Part shown: piece by piece, positions 1 through 11,892 of the stretch
Layout: the number at the start of each line of letters is the position of its first letter
Position numbering within the stretch: the first letter of the stretch is position 1
The notes under the pieces: generated by a model
Seen by the model: only the letters and a program-made list of their open reading frames with translations
Databases searched by the model: none
Told to the model about the DNA's origin: nothing
Position numbers and translations under genes: made by a program
Origin: Sesamum alatum
Lineage: Eukaryota; Streptophyta; Magnoliopsida; Lamiales; Pedaliaceae
Length of the DNA: 64,000 bases
Assembly (NCBI GenBank): GCA_034509735.1
Contig: JACGWO010000001.1
Location: 31,065,966-31,129,965, forward strand
Reading direction: 5' to 3'

Positions 1-218
1 ATCGATAAATCCAATTTACCGATTAAACGAGGGCCCGATACAATATCGGCCCGTCCATCTAATGGACTATCCCTTAAGTAATCCAATTACTTATTTATTA
101 TTCTAGATTGAGTCCAAGTCAATCTCTCAACCTTCTTGGTGATTTGTGTGTGACCCTTTAGGTTCACCTTCAGCTAGATTTGGCCCGTGTCCAACAAGGG
201 CCCGTGTTACCATGAGTC
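1..218 (-). repeat. Copia LTR fragment, subfamily B, first part
   Basis: This matches the later part (in plus-strand direction) of the B LTRs at 4019-6252 and 17329-19566, including the block GATTAAACG-A-GGGCCCGATACAATATCGG and the common stretch 'ttaggttcacc..cagctaga'. The window starts inside the LTR, so about 1 kb of it lies outside. It is interrupted at 218 by a solo LTR and resumes at 2221. There is no coding content. Confidence 0.85.
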
Positions 219-2220
219 TGAAAGAAAATCCGGTGGATCGTCCCGGGAATTGCGCGAATGCGGAAGCGCGGTAAAAATAAACATATTAAAATAAAAGGCA
301 TGCTTTTAATTTAAAGAACACGCTCAAGGGGTGTGCCCTTGAGGTTCCCGGGCGTTCGGTGTATCTCATGATCATAAAATAATTAAACAAATCATGGAGG
401 CCATAGAGTTGAAAAATAAAGAGGGACGAAAATCTTAAACGAGACCTACCCGTTGTCGTTTTCGTCTTCAACTGCTACTCGCGTTGTTCCCCGTTTTGCA
501 CCAAGACCTCGTTCTTGAGATCCTCCAAATTGTGACACACGATCCACCCACGTATCTTGCACGTCGTGCTAGCAACGAACAAGTATTATTTTTGGAGTGG
601 ACGAATCAATAACTCGTTATCAATTAACGGTATTGGTTCGTCTAAGTTCTTGATGTTCCAAGAACAAAAAGAACTAAGAAAAATATTTTCTTGCTAGAGA
701 AAGAGAGAGGGGGCGGACGAGAGGTAGGAGAGGGAGAGTGTGTGTTGTGTGTGTTTTTCAAGAATCATCATCCTTAAATGTTGGAAGCTAGGGGGTTTAT
801 ATAGAGGAAGAGTTTAATCCTCTTTAAACTCAAACTCTAAGTAATCTAATTTGACTAGGATTTTGACCTAGTCAAAGTCCTAGTCAAACTAGTGTTTGAC
901 CTAGTCAAACGAATCTTAGCCTTCCATCTCCCCTTTCCATCTCAACCGTTGATTTTAATTTAATGGAATATTTAAATCCTATTAAATATTCCAAAAGGCT
1001 AAAAGAATAAATATAATATAATAAATTAATATTATAATTTATTCTTAAGCCTATTAAATCAACCCTTTTAATAAATCCTATTTATTAATTTAATTCCTTT
1101 TATCAAATAGAAGGAATTAATTTCTCCAAGAAAATATAGGACCCGATTAAATCTAATTTAATCATTCCTTTACTCCAATATTTAATTCCAAATTAAATAC
1201 TAAGTGTGTGTGGATAGTGTGTGACTCTTTAGGTTCACCATTCAGCTAGACTTGGTCGGATTCCTAGAATCCGTCCGTTACCATGGGTGGCCATCTAGCA
1301 ACGGTCCATGGCACTAGAGACTAGGTGAAATATTCGGGGATGAACATTTAGGTTCTAACAGTACACTTGTCCTTCTTTCTTCGGTCTCATCACTTAGGGT
1401 CTAGGGCACGGAAAATGCAGGTACCCATTTTGGACCTAAGTGTCGGTCTGTCCTCACTAAACGCCGCAAGGGAAACTTTTTCCCTTCTGTTCAGTCACTG
1501 TGGCCACAGATTTCAGGGACAAGACACAGAGCACATATGAGACTCAACTGTCAACACCTTTTGACAAGAGACAGATCCTTTCTTGGAAACTACTGTCACT
1601 TTTGTACACCCGAGCTGCACTAGACATGGCTTATGACTACTCAAAGAGTATTTTGGCAATCTCTCACCATATCTAAGATACAGACCTGATGCACAGGTAA
1701 ACTCAGCAGTTTCCTCAAGTCAAAGGACTTGGCCTGTACCGTTGGAACCGGGAATACACGTCATACCTTGCTGACCATACTCAAGGTCCTCCGTAAGACG
1801 GTTCCCGCGAGTCACCTCAGTCAGCTGCTTCCTAGCATGCTGACCCACTAACACTGCTTAGACGACCTTCGTCACCCGTCGATGAAATACAACAGCAGAT
1901 GCTTAGTGCAAGTCTCAAAGGGAATCCCGGTACCCATTTTCGGGATTCCTTGACTTGGAGATTTCCGGACTGATTCGATAAGACTGATTTCATGGACCTA
2001 CCTCCAAGCGTAGTCCCAGTCCCCGAAATCGTTTCTCAGTCCGTGGGCTTTGTTTGCGTAGTGAACAGAAATGTAAATGCAGATAAGTGAACGTAAACAA
2101 AGTATTGCCAAATGAATTTTCACTTCTTTATTCATAAATATTTATCAAATACCAAAGAATTGTCAGACATAGGTTACATATTCCTGCCAAAATTGGCTTA
2201 CATGGTCACCTATTCTAACA
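219..2220 (-). mobile_element. Solo LTR of the copia lineage (subfamily A)
   Basis: A 2.0-kb LTR in reverse orientation, beginning TGAAAGA and ending TTCTAACA (TGTTAGAA...TCTTTCA on its own strand). It has the same ends and internal blocks as the LTRs of the complete element at 30258-40710. It sits inside a B-type LTR, whose sequence resumes right after 2220. The flanking 5-mers are GAGTC and GGGTG, so the target duplication is decayed or unclear. With no internal domain on either side, it is best read as the product of LTR-LTR recombination. It carries the TTGAC boxes (near 850-910), the hairpin CTCAAGGG-GTGTG-CCCTTGAG at 323-343 and the CTGTGGCCACAG palindrome at 1498-1509. Confidence 0.88.
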
Positions 2221-3040
2221 GGGTGGCTGTCTAGCAACGGGCCATGGCACTACAGACTAGGTGAATGTTGGCATGAACATTTAGGCGCCGATTCAATATG
2301 GGTACGGTCCTTCCATCTACCGTCTCCCGGCCTTAGTCTAGGGTATGGAATTGGGCGTCGGTTCCCATCCTCGACTAGGCATCTATGCTTAATACTCGAG
2401 ACTACGCATGCTTCATTGCATCGATATAGAAAACCATTCCTTGTTCGACCAACCATTGTGGCCACAGCTTTAAACAACATGAACGTGTCTCCGAGTGCAT
2501 AGGAGATACCTCCGTCACATACTGATAGGGGACAGATCCTCTTCTTGGAACGCATCGTCCTTGCTACACATTCTGACTGCACTGGACAAGGTATATAATG
2601 ATCATCTTACAGAATGATCACCTCTCGCCAGATCCAAGATACAGCCGTCCTGTGCACGTGACTGCCATGGTTCCTCAAGTCTGAGGACTGCTCCCGTACT
2701 ATCGGAACCGAAAAAAATCCAATCATACCGACCAAGCCTCCAAGGCTTCCATATGATGATCTCCGTGAGTCTGTCCAGTTGGCTTGACCCCAGTCGACCA
2801 ACCCATCAAGATCGTGTAGGCGTCCCACGCCTGTCGCCGATGAAACACGACACTCCTCCAATGAACACGACTCTTGATGCAAGTCTCAATAGGACTCTCG
2901 AGGTCCTGTCTTGAGGTCCTCGACTTGGAACATTTCAGACCCAACTCTGAATCAGTTGGTTTCATGACTACCATCCAATGCGTGGCCCAACTGTACGCGT
3001 TGTTAACCGTGGTCTTTGGGCTTTGTTGCGATATAAGTAA
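2221..3040 (-). repeat. Copia LTR fragment, subfamily B, second part
   Basis: Continuation of the LTR interrupted at 218. It follows the B LTR from 'gtggctgtctagcaacgg' to 'gggctttgttgcgatataag' and then diverges near 3040, so the last ~190 bp (towards TTCTAACA) are missing. Short open frames on the minus strand here recur at the same place in other B LTRs and are not genes. Confidence 0.8.
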
Positions 3041-4018
3041 AACACCGTTAAGCCCATAAATAAGGAGGGTTTATCAAACCACTAAAAGTTGTCCAATAAA
3101 TGAATGCAGACTTATGAGTATGAGGCATGAAATGATGCAATAGTATTTCTCACGCTATCGACCAGTGCACCTTTTTCACTAGTTGAAAATCGCTATTTTC
3201 AGCGAGTTTTGACAAAGGTAGAGAATTAAAGAATGTGAACATTATGGTTCCAAGTACTGATAAAGAGCGAAAGTACCATGTCTGATTATGTTGGACAAAT
3301 ACTGAGGAATATAAAACTGCAAACGAATCATGATTCTAATCTCTTAGCAGCTGCATGAGCTTACAAAAGGAAAAGAATCTAACATTTCTAGAAATGTCTA
3401 GAACTTAAATGGCGCAAGACCTGAAAGATCATTTCGCACTAGTGAGTCATGCGAATGAACACCTTCGCACTTGAGAAGTGGGGAAGGACAATGTATAATG
3501 GATAGTCGCCTTGGTTAGAGAAGCTAAGATGAGACCACATATTTGATCGATTATGAAGTATGTCCGAACTTCATAAAAGACCTATTTTCGAGCTGAACGT
3601 GCAACCTACTAGAGGGCATTAAGAGAGTGAATGTTTGGTAGTGCGCAAGTTAGGCGCTTGGATAGCGACTGGACTTAGGTTCATATGATGTTGAGAGTTG
3701 TGACATGCCCAAGTTGAGTGGGAGCTCCATCATAGCATGTGATCATACTATATGTGCGTTAAGACGACCTACTATGGGGAGTGACTGAATAGGTCCCTGC
3801 TTCGTCACTGTGTGAGCCCATACAATCCCTTGTACCCCTTGGGACTGAGGACCATGTCATAGGCATAAGCTTGATGATGCTACTTTAGCATGCTTTCCAA
3901 TGGCCACGAGTGATACGGTCTGTCGGAGCATGTCTAGGAAAGCTATCAAGGCTAAACTGATTGATGTGAGAGGTCGAGGAATAACCAAGTTGGTGACGCA
4001 CTTATGTTCTATTGTTCA
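3041..4018. repeat. Unclassified dispersed repeat
   Basis: About 1 kb without a credible reading frame. The segment around 3820-3897 ('cccttgtaccccttgggactgaggaccatgtcat...gatgctactttagc') recurs at 23623-23692, immediately beside another copia LTR. It is therefore a dispersed repeat and not unique DNA. I cannot assign it to a known class; internal or LTR sequence of another LTR retrotransposon is possible. Confidence 0.55.
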
Positions 4019-6252
4019 TGAAGGACAAGAGGATCAGCCCGGGAGCACGAGTGGAAGCGAGAAAGCACGGAAATAGCGCAAATTAAATCAAATCTAATTT
4101 AAAATACGTATCCCAAGGGGTGTACCCTTGGGTGCTCAACCGGGCGTTCGATGTAGGATGTGTAAATATTAGAAACATATATTTAAACACATAGGGCATA
4201 GATGTATATTAAATCAATCAAAGCGTAATAAACCGTTACCTTTGATTATTTAGCGTATGCTCCCGGCTACCTGCGTTGTTCCTTCTCCGGAATGCTCACG
4301 AAATCCTAACGTATGGATTCTCCAAAGGTGATCCACACCACACCGGAAGAAACATACGTTCTTCTTGCTAGAAAAGAACAGGTTTAAGAAGGAATTGGTT
4401 TAAGAGAAGAACACTATGAATTAGTGCTCTCTTAAAACTTACTTTGTTCTTCTTCTTGATTCAAAATCAAGTGAAGAAACACAAGTGTAAGAGAGGGAGA
4501 GAGGCCGAGAGTTTGAGAGAGAGGAGAGGATTTTTGTCTTCTCTTTTTCCTAGAAAAAGATGAATAATGAATCACATATGCTTGGTGTTGTATATTCTAA
4601 TATATATACATAATTAATGTGATTATTGGAATATGTCTAGGTTCATCCAAGGATGTCTAGATTCATTCCAATCAATCACCATCAATTCTTCAATCAAGCC
4701 TACCAAAATTTATGGTATGATCAAATCATAGCAAAAGGGAAGAGCTTGATTGGAGTTGATTTGTCTCTTTCCAAAAGAGATAAGTCAACATACCACCTAG
4801 CATGAAAATGGCTGATTTTGCTTCCTCCAAGGGAGCATGTCGGCCATGTTTAAATAAGGAAGAAGTCCAACTTCTTCCTATTCCAAAATAGGAATTATTT
4901 CTCCTCCCGGGTATAATTTAACGGACGGGTTTTATCGTAATCCAATTACGACGAATCCAACATTAAATCTAATTTTAATGTCCATTTAAATTATTCCCGT
5001 TGATCTTTTAATCCAATTAAAAGATCCAACGTCCTCAACGTCTCAATTTCCCATATTTAATCGAAATACCAATTTACCGATTAAACGAAAGCCCGATACA
5101 ATATCGGCCCGTCCATCCAATGGACTTTCCCTTAAGTAATCCAATTACTTATTTTATCCTTCGATATTGACTCCAAGTCAATCTCTCAACCTCCTCGGTG
5201 ATTTGTGTGTGTGACCTTTAGGTTCACCTTCAGCTAGACTTGGGCCCGTGTCCCACAAGGGCCCGTTACCAATGGGTGGCCGTCTAGCAACGGTCCATGG
5301 CACTAGAGACTAGGTGAATTGGCGTGAACATATAGGCGCTGATTCCGTACGGGTACGATCCTTCCGTTCTACCGTCTCCCGGCCATAGTCTAGGGTATGG
5401 AACTGGGCGTCGGTTCCCATCCTCGACTAGGCATCTATGCTTAATACTCGAGACCGCGTATGCTTCATTGCATCGACAACAGGAAACCATTCCCTGTTCG
5501 ACCAACCACTGTGGCCACAGCTTTAAACAGCATGAACGTGTCTCTGAGTGCATAGGAGATAACTCTGTCACATACTGACAGGGGACGGATCCTCTTCTTG
5601 GAATCCACCGTCCTCGCTACACATTCTGACTGCACTGGACAAGGCTTATGATAATCATCCTACAGAATGATTACCTCTCGCCCGATCCAAGATACAGCCG
5701 TCATGTGCACACGACTGCCATGATTCCTCAAATCTGAGGATTACTCCCGTACTATCGGAACCGGGGAAAACCCATCATACCGACCAAGCCTCCAAGGCTT
5801 CCATATGATGATCCCCGCGAGTCAGTCCAGTCGGCTCGACCCCAGTCGACCACCCATCAAGATCGTGTAGGCGTCCCACGCCTGTCGCCGATGAAACACG
5901 ACACTCATCCAATGAACACGACTCTTGACGCAAGTCTCAATAGGACTCTCGATGCCTGTGTCGAGGTCCTCGACTTTGAACGTTTCAGACCCAACTCTTA
6001 ATCAGTTGGTTTCATGACCACCATCCAATGCGTGGCCCAACTGCACGAGTTGTTATCCATGGTCTGTGGGCTTTGTTGCGATATAGAAAGTTAAACACAA
6101 TTTTAACAAATGTAAGATGAGCGCAACAAAGAAGGTACCATTGGTGATGAATACTCATCTTATTCATCACATAATAATATTACATTGACATCAAGTTGTC
6201 AAATAGGTTACAAATCGCCAAACCTATTGGCTTCTAGTCACCTATTCTAACA
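4019..6252 (-). repeat. 3' LTR of element B
   Basis: 2234-bp LTR in reverse, TGAAGGAC...TTCTAACA, with a full-length partner at 17329-19566 (both copies begin 'tgaaggacaag'). It carries the hairpin CCCAAGGG-GTGTA-CCCTTGGG at 4112-4132 and the palindrome CTGTGGCCACAG at 5509-5520. It is followed at once by a reversed polypurine tract, which makes it the downstream LTR of a minus-strand element. Confidence 0.9.
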
Positions 6253-6268
6253 ATCTCCCACTTGACCT
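6253..6268 (-). other. Polypurine tract of element B
   Basis: Directly inside the LTR end. On the minus strand it reads as a purine-rich AGGTCAAGTGGGAGAT, matching the tract before the 3' LTR of the complete copia (38698-38709). It would prime plus-strand DNA synthesis during reverse transcription. Confidence 0.8.
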
Positions 6269-9200
6269 AAAGCCAATCACCCATTAGCCTCAAACCTCTT
6301 ATTCAGATGGTGAGTATGGGCGACTTGCGACATGGGATTAGCAAGTGGATCTGCTATGTTTTCTGCGGAGCTGACTCAGTCCAACCGAACGTCACTCGTG
6401 CTATCCATCTTTCTAAGTAGATCTCGGTTCCTTTGCTAGCGCTATCGTCCCGTTGTTATCATAAAAGATAATTACAGGCTTAGCAATGCTAGGTACTACA
6501 TCCAACCCTTGGATGTAGCTCATCAACCAAACCACTCCTTAGCAGCTTCCAAAGCCGCTATGTATTCAAAACTCTATGGTGGAGTCTGCCGTGATAGCCT
6601 ACTTGGAACCTTCCAAGTAACCACGCCACCATTCAGTCTAAATACAAAACCAGACAGAGATTTGGCATCATCGTCATCCGACTGGAAGCTAGCGTCGCTA
6701 TAGCCTTCCAGTATCAACTCTCCACCACCGTAGATCAAGAACATGTCCTTTAGTCCTTTTCAGGTACTTTAGGATAGTCTTGACTGCACTCCCAGTGTGC
6801 CTCCCCGGCACACGACTTATATCGGCTAGTTACGCTCAAAGCGAAAGCCACATCAGGTCTAGTGTACTGAACAACATACTGTATGTTGCCTACGATTGAA
6901 GCATAGGGGATGTCCAACATCCGTTTAAGCTCCTCATCAGTCTTAGGAGACTGCTTCTTGGATAACTTAATTCCATGCCTCATAGGAAGGAATCCTCGTT
7001 TGAGTTCTCTATCTTGAATCTCTTCAAGACTTTCTCAATGTACGAGGACTGGGCCATTCCTAACATCCTTTTAGATCTATCCTGTAGATCTTGATGCCAA
7101 GGATGTAGGATGCCTCGCCCATATCCTTCATGGAGAATTGCGTTGACAACCAAGCTTTAGTGGTACCCAACATCTTAGCATCATTCCCAATTGAGCACAA
7201 TGTCATCCACGGTAAAGCACCAAGAAACGCAACTGAGCTCCCACTGATCTTCTTTGTATACACACAGGATCGGACTCGTTCTTGATGAAATCATATCCCC
7301 GTATGACTTCATCAAAACGTATGTTCCAGCTTCGGGAAGCTTGTTTGAGGCCATAAGATGGACCTTTGGAGACGGCATACCTTCTGCTCTTCTCCAACAG
7401 TTGTGAAACCTTCCGGACTGATCCATATAGATCTCTTCCTCTACGAAACCGTTGAGGAAAGCTGTTTTCACGTCCATCTGCCATATTTCATACTCATACC
7501 ATGCTGCTATGGCAAGCAGTATCCGAATGGACTTGGCCATTGCTACGGGGCGAGTAGGTTTCCTCAAAATCAGCCCCGGGTCGTTGAGTGTAACCTTTCG
7601 CCACAAGCTGGCTTTGAAGGTTGTAACCCCCCGTCAGCTCCAAGCTTACGTTTGTAGACCCATTTACACCCTACGGGTTTAACCCCTTTGGGTGGATCTA
7701 CTAGGGTCCAAACCTTGTTTGTACCCATTCGAGTCATCTCGGATTTCATGGCCTCAAGCCACTTGTCCGAATCAATGTCCGACATCGCTTCTCCGTACGT
7801 CTTGCGGATCATTATCCAACTGACCGGGTCAGGCCCAGAAATCTCATACCTATCAGGTGCATGGGATACTCTGGCCGACCTACAGGAGGACTGGAACAAA
7901 TCAAGTGGGAATCTTCACTGGCTTCAGATGTCACTGCCGCCTCTGGGGTACCTCACTTGATTCCTTCAAGGAGTATGGGCCAATTCATCGCGTCGACTAT
8001 CCGATGGAAAACCTTTTTCCAGGAACACTGCGTTTCGGCGAGACAAAAACCTTTTGTTCGCTAGGGATCATAGAATACCCCCGCAGTTTCTTTTGGATAG
8101 ACCGAATGAACCTGCATAAACTAGACCTCGAGTCCAGTTTTATCTCCCACTAATACTCTTTGACATATGCGGGGCAACCCCACACTTTCAACTATTTGTA
8201 GGAGGCAGGCTTGCCATGCTATAATCTCATATGGCGTCTGGGATACCCTTTTAGATGGCGCCAAGTTGAAAACATTTGGCCGCCGTCTCAAGAGCGTATC
8301 CCCAGAAGGAAAGGGGAATTCGGTAAAAACTCATCATGGATCGGAACCATGTCCAAACAAGGTCCGATTCCTCCTTTCAGATACACCATTAAGCTGCGGT
8401 GTCCCAGGAGGGGGTCCACTGAGAGAGAATCCCATTCTCTTTAGATAATCAGTAAACTCACCACTCAAATACTCTCCACCTCGGTCCCGCACCAATATAT
8501 CGAACAAAAATTATTAATTTGGGATAGAGGTTGAGCTTTGATCTTTCGACCCCGGTTTGGTTCTCTACTTCAAATAATTGTCTGTATTTCCTTAAATAAT
8601 AGCTTAATTTCCAATTATATGGCTTCAGACTTGTACCAATGCATCAGGTAAACATAACCATTGGACCCGTGAGTGAAACATCATCGGTTTTTTTAAAGGT
8701 TATGAAAGTAACATACGACTCTAGCCTGAGTATTTAGTGGACCACAGACATCTGTATGGATCAAATCCAACAGACCACTGACTAGCGTACTTTGTCCAAC
8801 AAAGGGGTTTCATTGGTCCATTTTTCCCTTTAGACAGGATTCGCAGGTCGGTAGGGCGTTTCCAAATCATCTTATTTCTAGACTCTTTGAGTCCACCAAC
8901 CTTCTTATCCTATCTTTAGAGATATGACCTAACCTCGCATGCAATATCTGTGCGTTATTATGATCATACGTTTTCGTTTTGTTGTTCTGCAGTCATAATC
9001 CAATTAGACTGTTGAAATGTATGTACAGACCGTTGACTAATGTATCCAAGCAGATGAGAAAATTGACCATGTGTTGATAATGAAAAAAAGCCATTTTTTA
9101 TTGATGGGTAAATTCATATCCCTCCTGATCATCCAGGACCGGGATGGAAACAATGTTTTTAATCATGCTAGGTACATAGAAACAGTCGTTCAGTACAATC

Positions 9201-9330
9201 CTACATGACTACTAATGGCTAACTCTACGTGATCCTACGTGCCTCGCAGGCAACAGCCTTAGCCATCGCCTAGCCTCAGGATCCATCTCATCCTTGGTTA
9301 GCCCCTTCTGCTTCTTTGTAGTGCCCCGCA
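6269..9330 (-). pseudogene. pol: Decayed copia pol (RNase H, RT, integrase, protease) of element B
   Basis: Minus-strand fragments colinear with the copia pol at 35.5-38.7 kb. About 6269-6900 is RNase H, with the RNase H entry motif TRPDVAFALSVTSRY near 6830-6860. RT runs from about 6960 to 7900 and shows MRHGIKLSKK, MKDMGEASYILGIKIYR, WQMDVKTAFLNGFVEEEIYMD and KPVGCKWVYKRKLG. Integrase remnants (an equivalent of YEIWHGKPASYNYLKVWG near 8200) reach to about 8900, where a GAG-pre-integrase remnant lies. Protease remnants lie near 9060-9330. Stops and frameshifts occur in every part, and the YVDD loop is damaged (near 7200). It cannot encode a working polyprotein. Confidence 0.88.
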
Positions 9331-10593
9331 AATCATTTACAGATGTGAGCACCACACCCGGTATCCAATATCCATGTGGAAGTAAGAATTAGTAATCATA
9401 TATAACTTACACCACAAACACAACCACCTGGGTTGGAGAGGAGTTGTGGGCACTACCCTCTCCAATTGCCATTTCCCTTTGGCAATGTATGCAGAATCAT
9501 TTGCCTTGGACCGCTGAGAACCCACGAGCCTTCCCTTCCCTTTGCTCGGTCCAATCCGACAAGCAACAGGGATGCCCGGAGCGTGAGCAGGGGCCACAAA
9601 CCATCTTCCTTTGCCCTTCTTCCTCTTCCAGCGTCTGGCCGATCTTTACTTGGCCATTTCACCGCCTTGGAGGTCGGAAGCCCTCCTATCAATGTGAGGT
9701 GTGCCGCTTGGGCGACCTGCGCGGCCGACGTGGTGGCCGTTGGGCGCGCGGGCCGTTGCCTCTGCGCCACCACGCCCTCCGGGGCGCGGCCCGCGCGGCC
9801 CGCGCCCCCGCCCCGGGCCCGCCGCCCCCGGCCGCCCGCCCGCCGCCCTTCCCAGCCGGCGCGGCCGCGCCCCGCCCGTCGCGGGGCCCGGCTGGCCGCG
9901 CGCGGAGCGCCGGGGCGCGCCGCCCCCCGGCGCGGCCGGGCCGGCGGCGGGCCTCGTATTGGCACCCAGATGTTGATCAAAATCATGAATAGACTTCTCA
10001 AGTCCGTTCATGTGTATAGTTTACAACAAACGGGGTCATGAGGATGGAGGAGGAGGCGACTGGAGGATCACGTCAATAGTACGTGTCATTGTTAAAACCC
10101 AGCTTCTAAGTCCTCGAGTTTCTCCACTAGGGAAGAGCATCTCGTTGACGCCCGATGACTCTGTACAGAGCCGTCCTCAGCGAGCCTTGGCTGCCAAAGA
10201 CGTGCCTTTTGGTGGCGGCATATCTAATATGCCTATCCCGGAAGCCGCATAAACCTCGTTCAAGCTATTTTGCCGCGGAGCATTATGCGGAGACGTTGTC
10301 TAAGGCCTCTCATATTGCTTGCCTCTGAATGTCGTTAGACATAGAAGCCAGTATGATACTGCGTACTTTCCGGTTCGTCCTCATGCCATTCTCGAACGTC
10401 AAACGTTCTTCAGCGTGGACCCCTCCGGTAAGTCGCTCAGGGATGGCGGCTTCGTCCAAGACGTAGGCCCTTGGTCCTCCGAAACCGAGGAGACAGATGT
10501 CCTCAGGTTTCTCATTCCAGTCCGAGTAGTTCGTGGGTGCGTTGAATTTGTTAGTCTCACCCCAGAATCAATGGTTAACGGGTTCTTAGACAT
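9331..10593 (-). pseudogene. gag: Decayed copia gag of element B with GC-rich insert
   Basis: The Gag start MSKNPLTI at 10593 (minus) matches the MSKNPLSTI start of the complete copia at 34638, and it breaks after a few residues. A conserved block MNGLEKSIHD at 10011 corresponds to MNALEKGIHE. A decayed zinc knuckle (CIHCQRE...) lies near 9440-9500. Between the 'QYEA' block and the basic linker, a stretch of about 245 bp of almost pure G+C (9712-9956) replaces the normal ~18-residue linker. A frame from 10011 to 9646 stays open across it, giving an Ala/Arg/Gly/Pro-rich tract. Frameshifts elsewhere make this a pseudogene. Confidence 0.8.
9712..9956. other. Extreme GC-rich insert inside gag of element B
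   Basis: Nearly all G and C, full of CGCG, GGCCG and GCCCG runs, in an otherwise ordinary AT-balanced region. Recognisable gag sequence lies on both sides, so it sits inside the coding frame. It resembles in composition the CG block in the leader of the complete copia (32470-33105) but shows no obvious long match to it by eye. Long open frames on both strands here only reflect the absence of AT-rich stop codons. Confidence 0.75.
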
Positions 10594-11892
10594 ATCTACA
10601 TTAAGTGAAAATGTAAAGCAGAAATTAAGCAGAATGATGGTAATATTATTGTTCCAAAGTTGAAGACTTGGTCTTTTAGTCTTTACCCTCCCACTATTTA
10701 TATGAAATCCGCCACTCTCAAGCGGAGTTTCAGGAAACTATGTCCTATGGGGCTTGGGATCCACAAAGTGTAATCTCCATGCCCCGCTTTTACGATTCAC
10801 ATGAGAGAAGACCTTGTGGGAGATATCCAATATCATTCTACATCCAATGAAGATTCCCAAGATATTTTGCCCTCACCTATTCACATGGTTCTGAGGACTC
10901 CAAGCGAAACCATGTTAACTCAGTTTTGGGCCCGACCCCCATCAACCCAAATAATACATAGTCTCAAACTGTCGGCCCGTACCCCACGAACTCGTGAGAC
11001 AAGGAAACAGCAAGCGCATATCTTTTTGTTCACAACAATAGTTGCAGTTTTCCCCTAGTCCAAGTGTGCCACGACTCGTGAGACCACACTGGGTAGTGGC
11101 AGCTTCCTCACCACATTGCTGTGGATGGAAGGCTCAGACAGACCAAAATACCATTTTGATCCAAGTCCGTTCTGGGCCTAATATTTTAATTTTGGTCCAA
11201 CCAAATGAGAGTTTGTGTATGACCGAAACCTTCATCACATTATTGTGTTTAGCATGCATAAATATCAATATTTAAAGTGATAAATAAAAAAAAACGCCGC
11301 CATGCATAAAACATAGCTAAATAAACATTACCGATGCTAGGATGATCACAAGCCCACCTATGCGACCACTGATCTGAGCCCTCATTAGCAGTGAGTCTAT
11401 GGTCTGTCTAGGGTGGTCCTAAATTATTTACAATAATAATAAACCATTGTCATTCCAATAGGCCTTGAAGTGCTTCTTGTTTGCACGCCTTGATGCTCCT
11501 CCTTGGGGTCTCCGACTCCAATTGCTTGTTAAAAATTGAAACCTCACCAATCCTATCTACTCTCATTACAACTGAAAGTAAATACATTGATAATAAAGAA
11601 AACAAGCCTTAATATCATGAGGCTGAAAATACGGGAGATATAGTCCCAAAACAAGAGGCACACAGACCCACCAACAGAAAATAAATGATCATACATTCAT
11701 CCATACATATCAGGTCTAGGGCTCTTGTGATCATCCCCTGTTGATTCCATCAACTCACAAACATAATTATTCCAAATAATCATGCATAAAATAACCAATG
11801 GATATTCCAAATACCCAAGTGATGTCCAACATCACAAAAGTATAAACATACAAATAATATGCAAAATTCAAATTTCAAATTTAATGGACATT
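10594..11892 (-). other. Leader of element B (part)
   Basis: Non-coding leader upstream of gag, colinear in reverse with 33.2-34.6 kb of the complete copia. It keeps the two palindromes seen in other leaders: CACGACTCGTG at 11070-11080 and a copy with one extra base at 10985-10996. The block 'gatgatcacaagcc...' near 11340 matches 'ggcttgtgatcatc' at 33.87 kb. It ends where the LARD is inserted. Confidence 0.75.

Noticed and set aside
9433..10041. A 202-codon plus-strand frame and a 182-codon minus-strand frame across the GC-rich insert
   Set aside because: A composition effect; the flanks are minus-strand gag. Only the minus-strand frame 10011-9646 that joins Gag motifs is mentioned.
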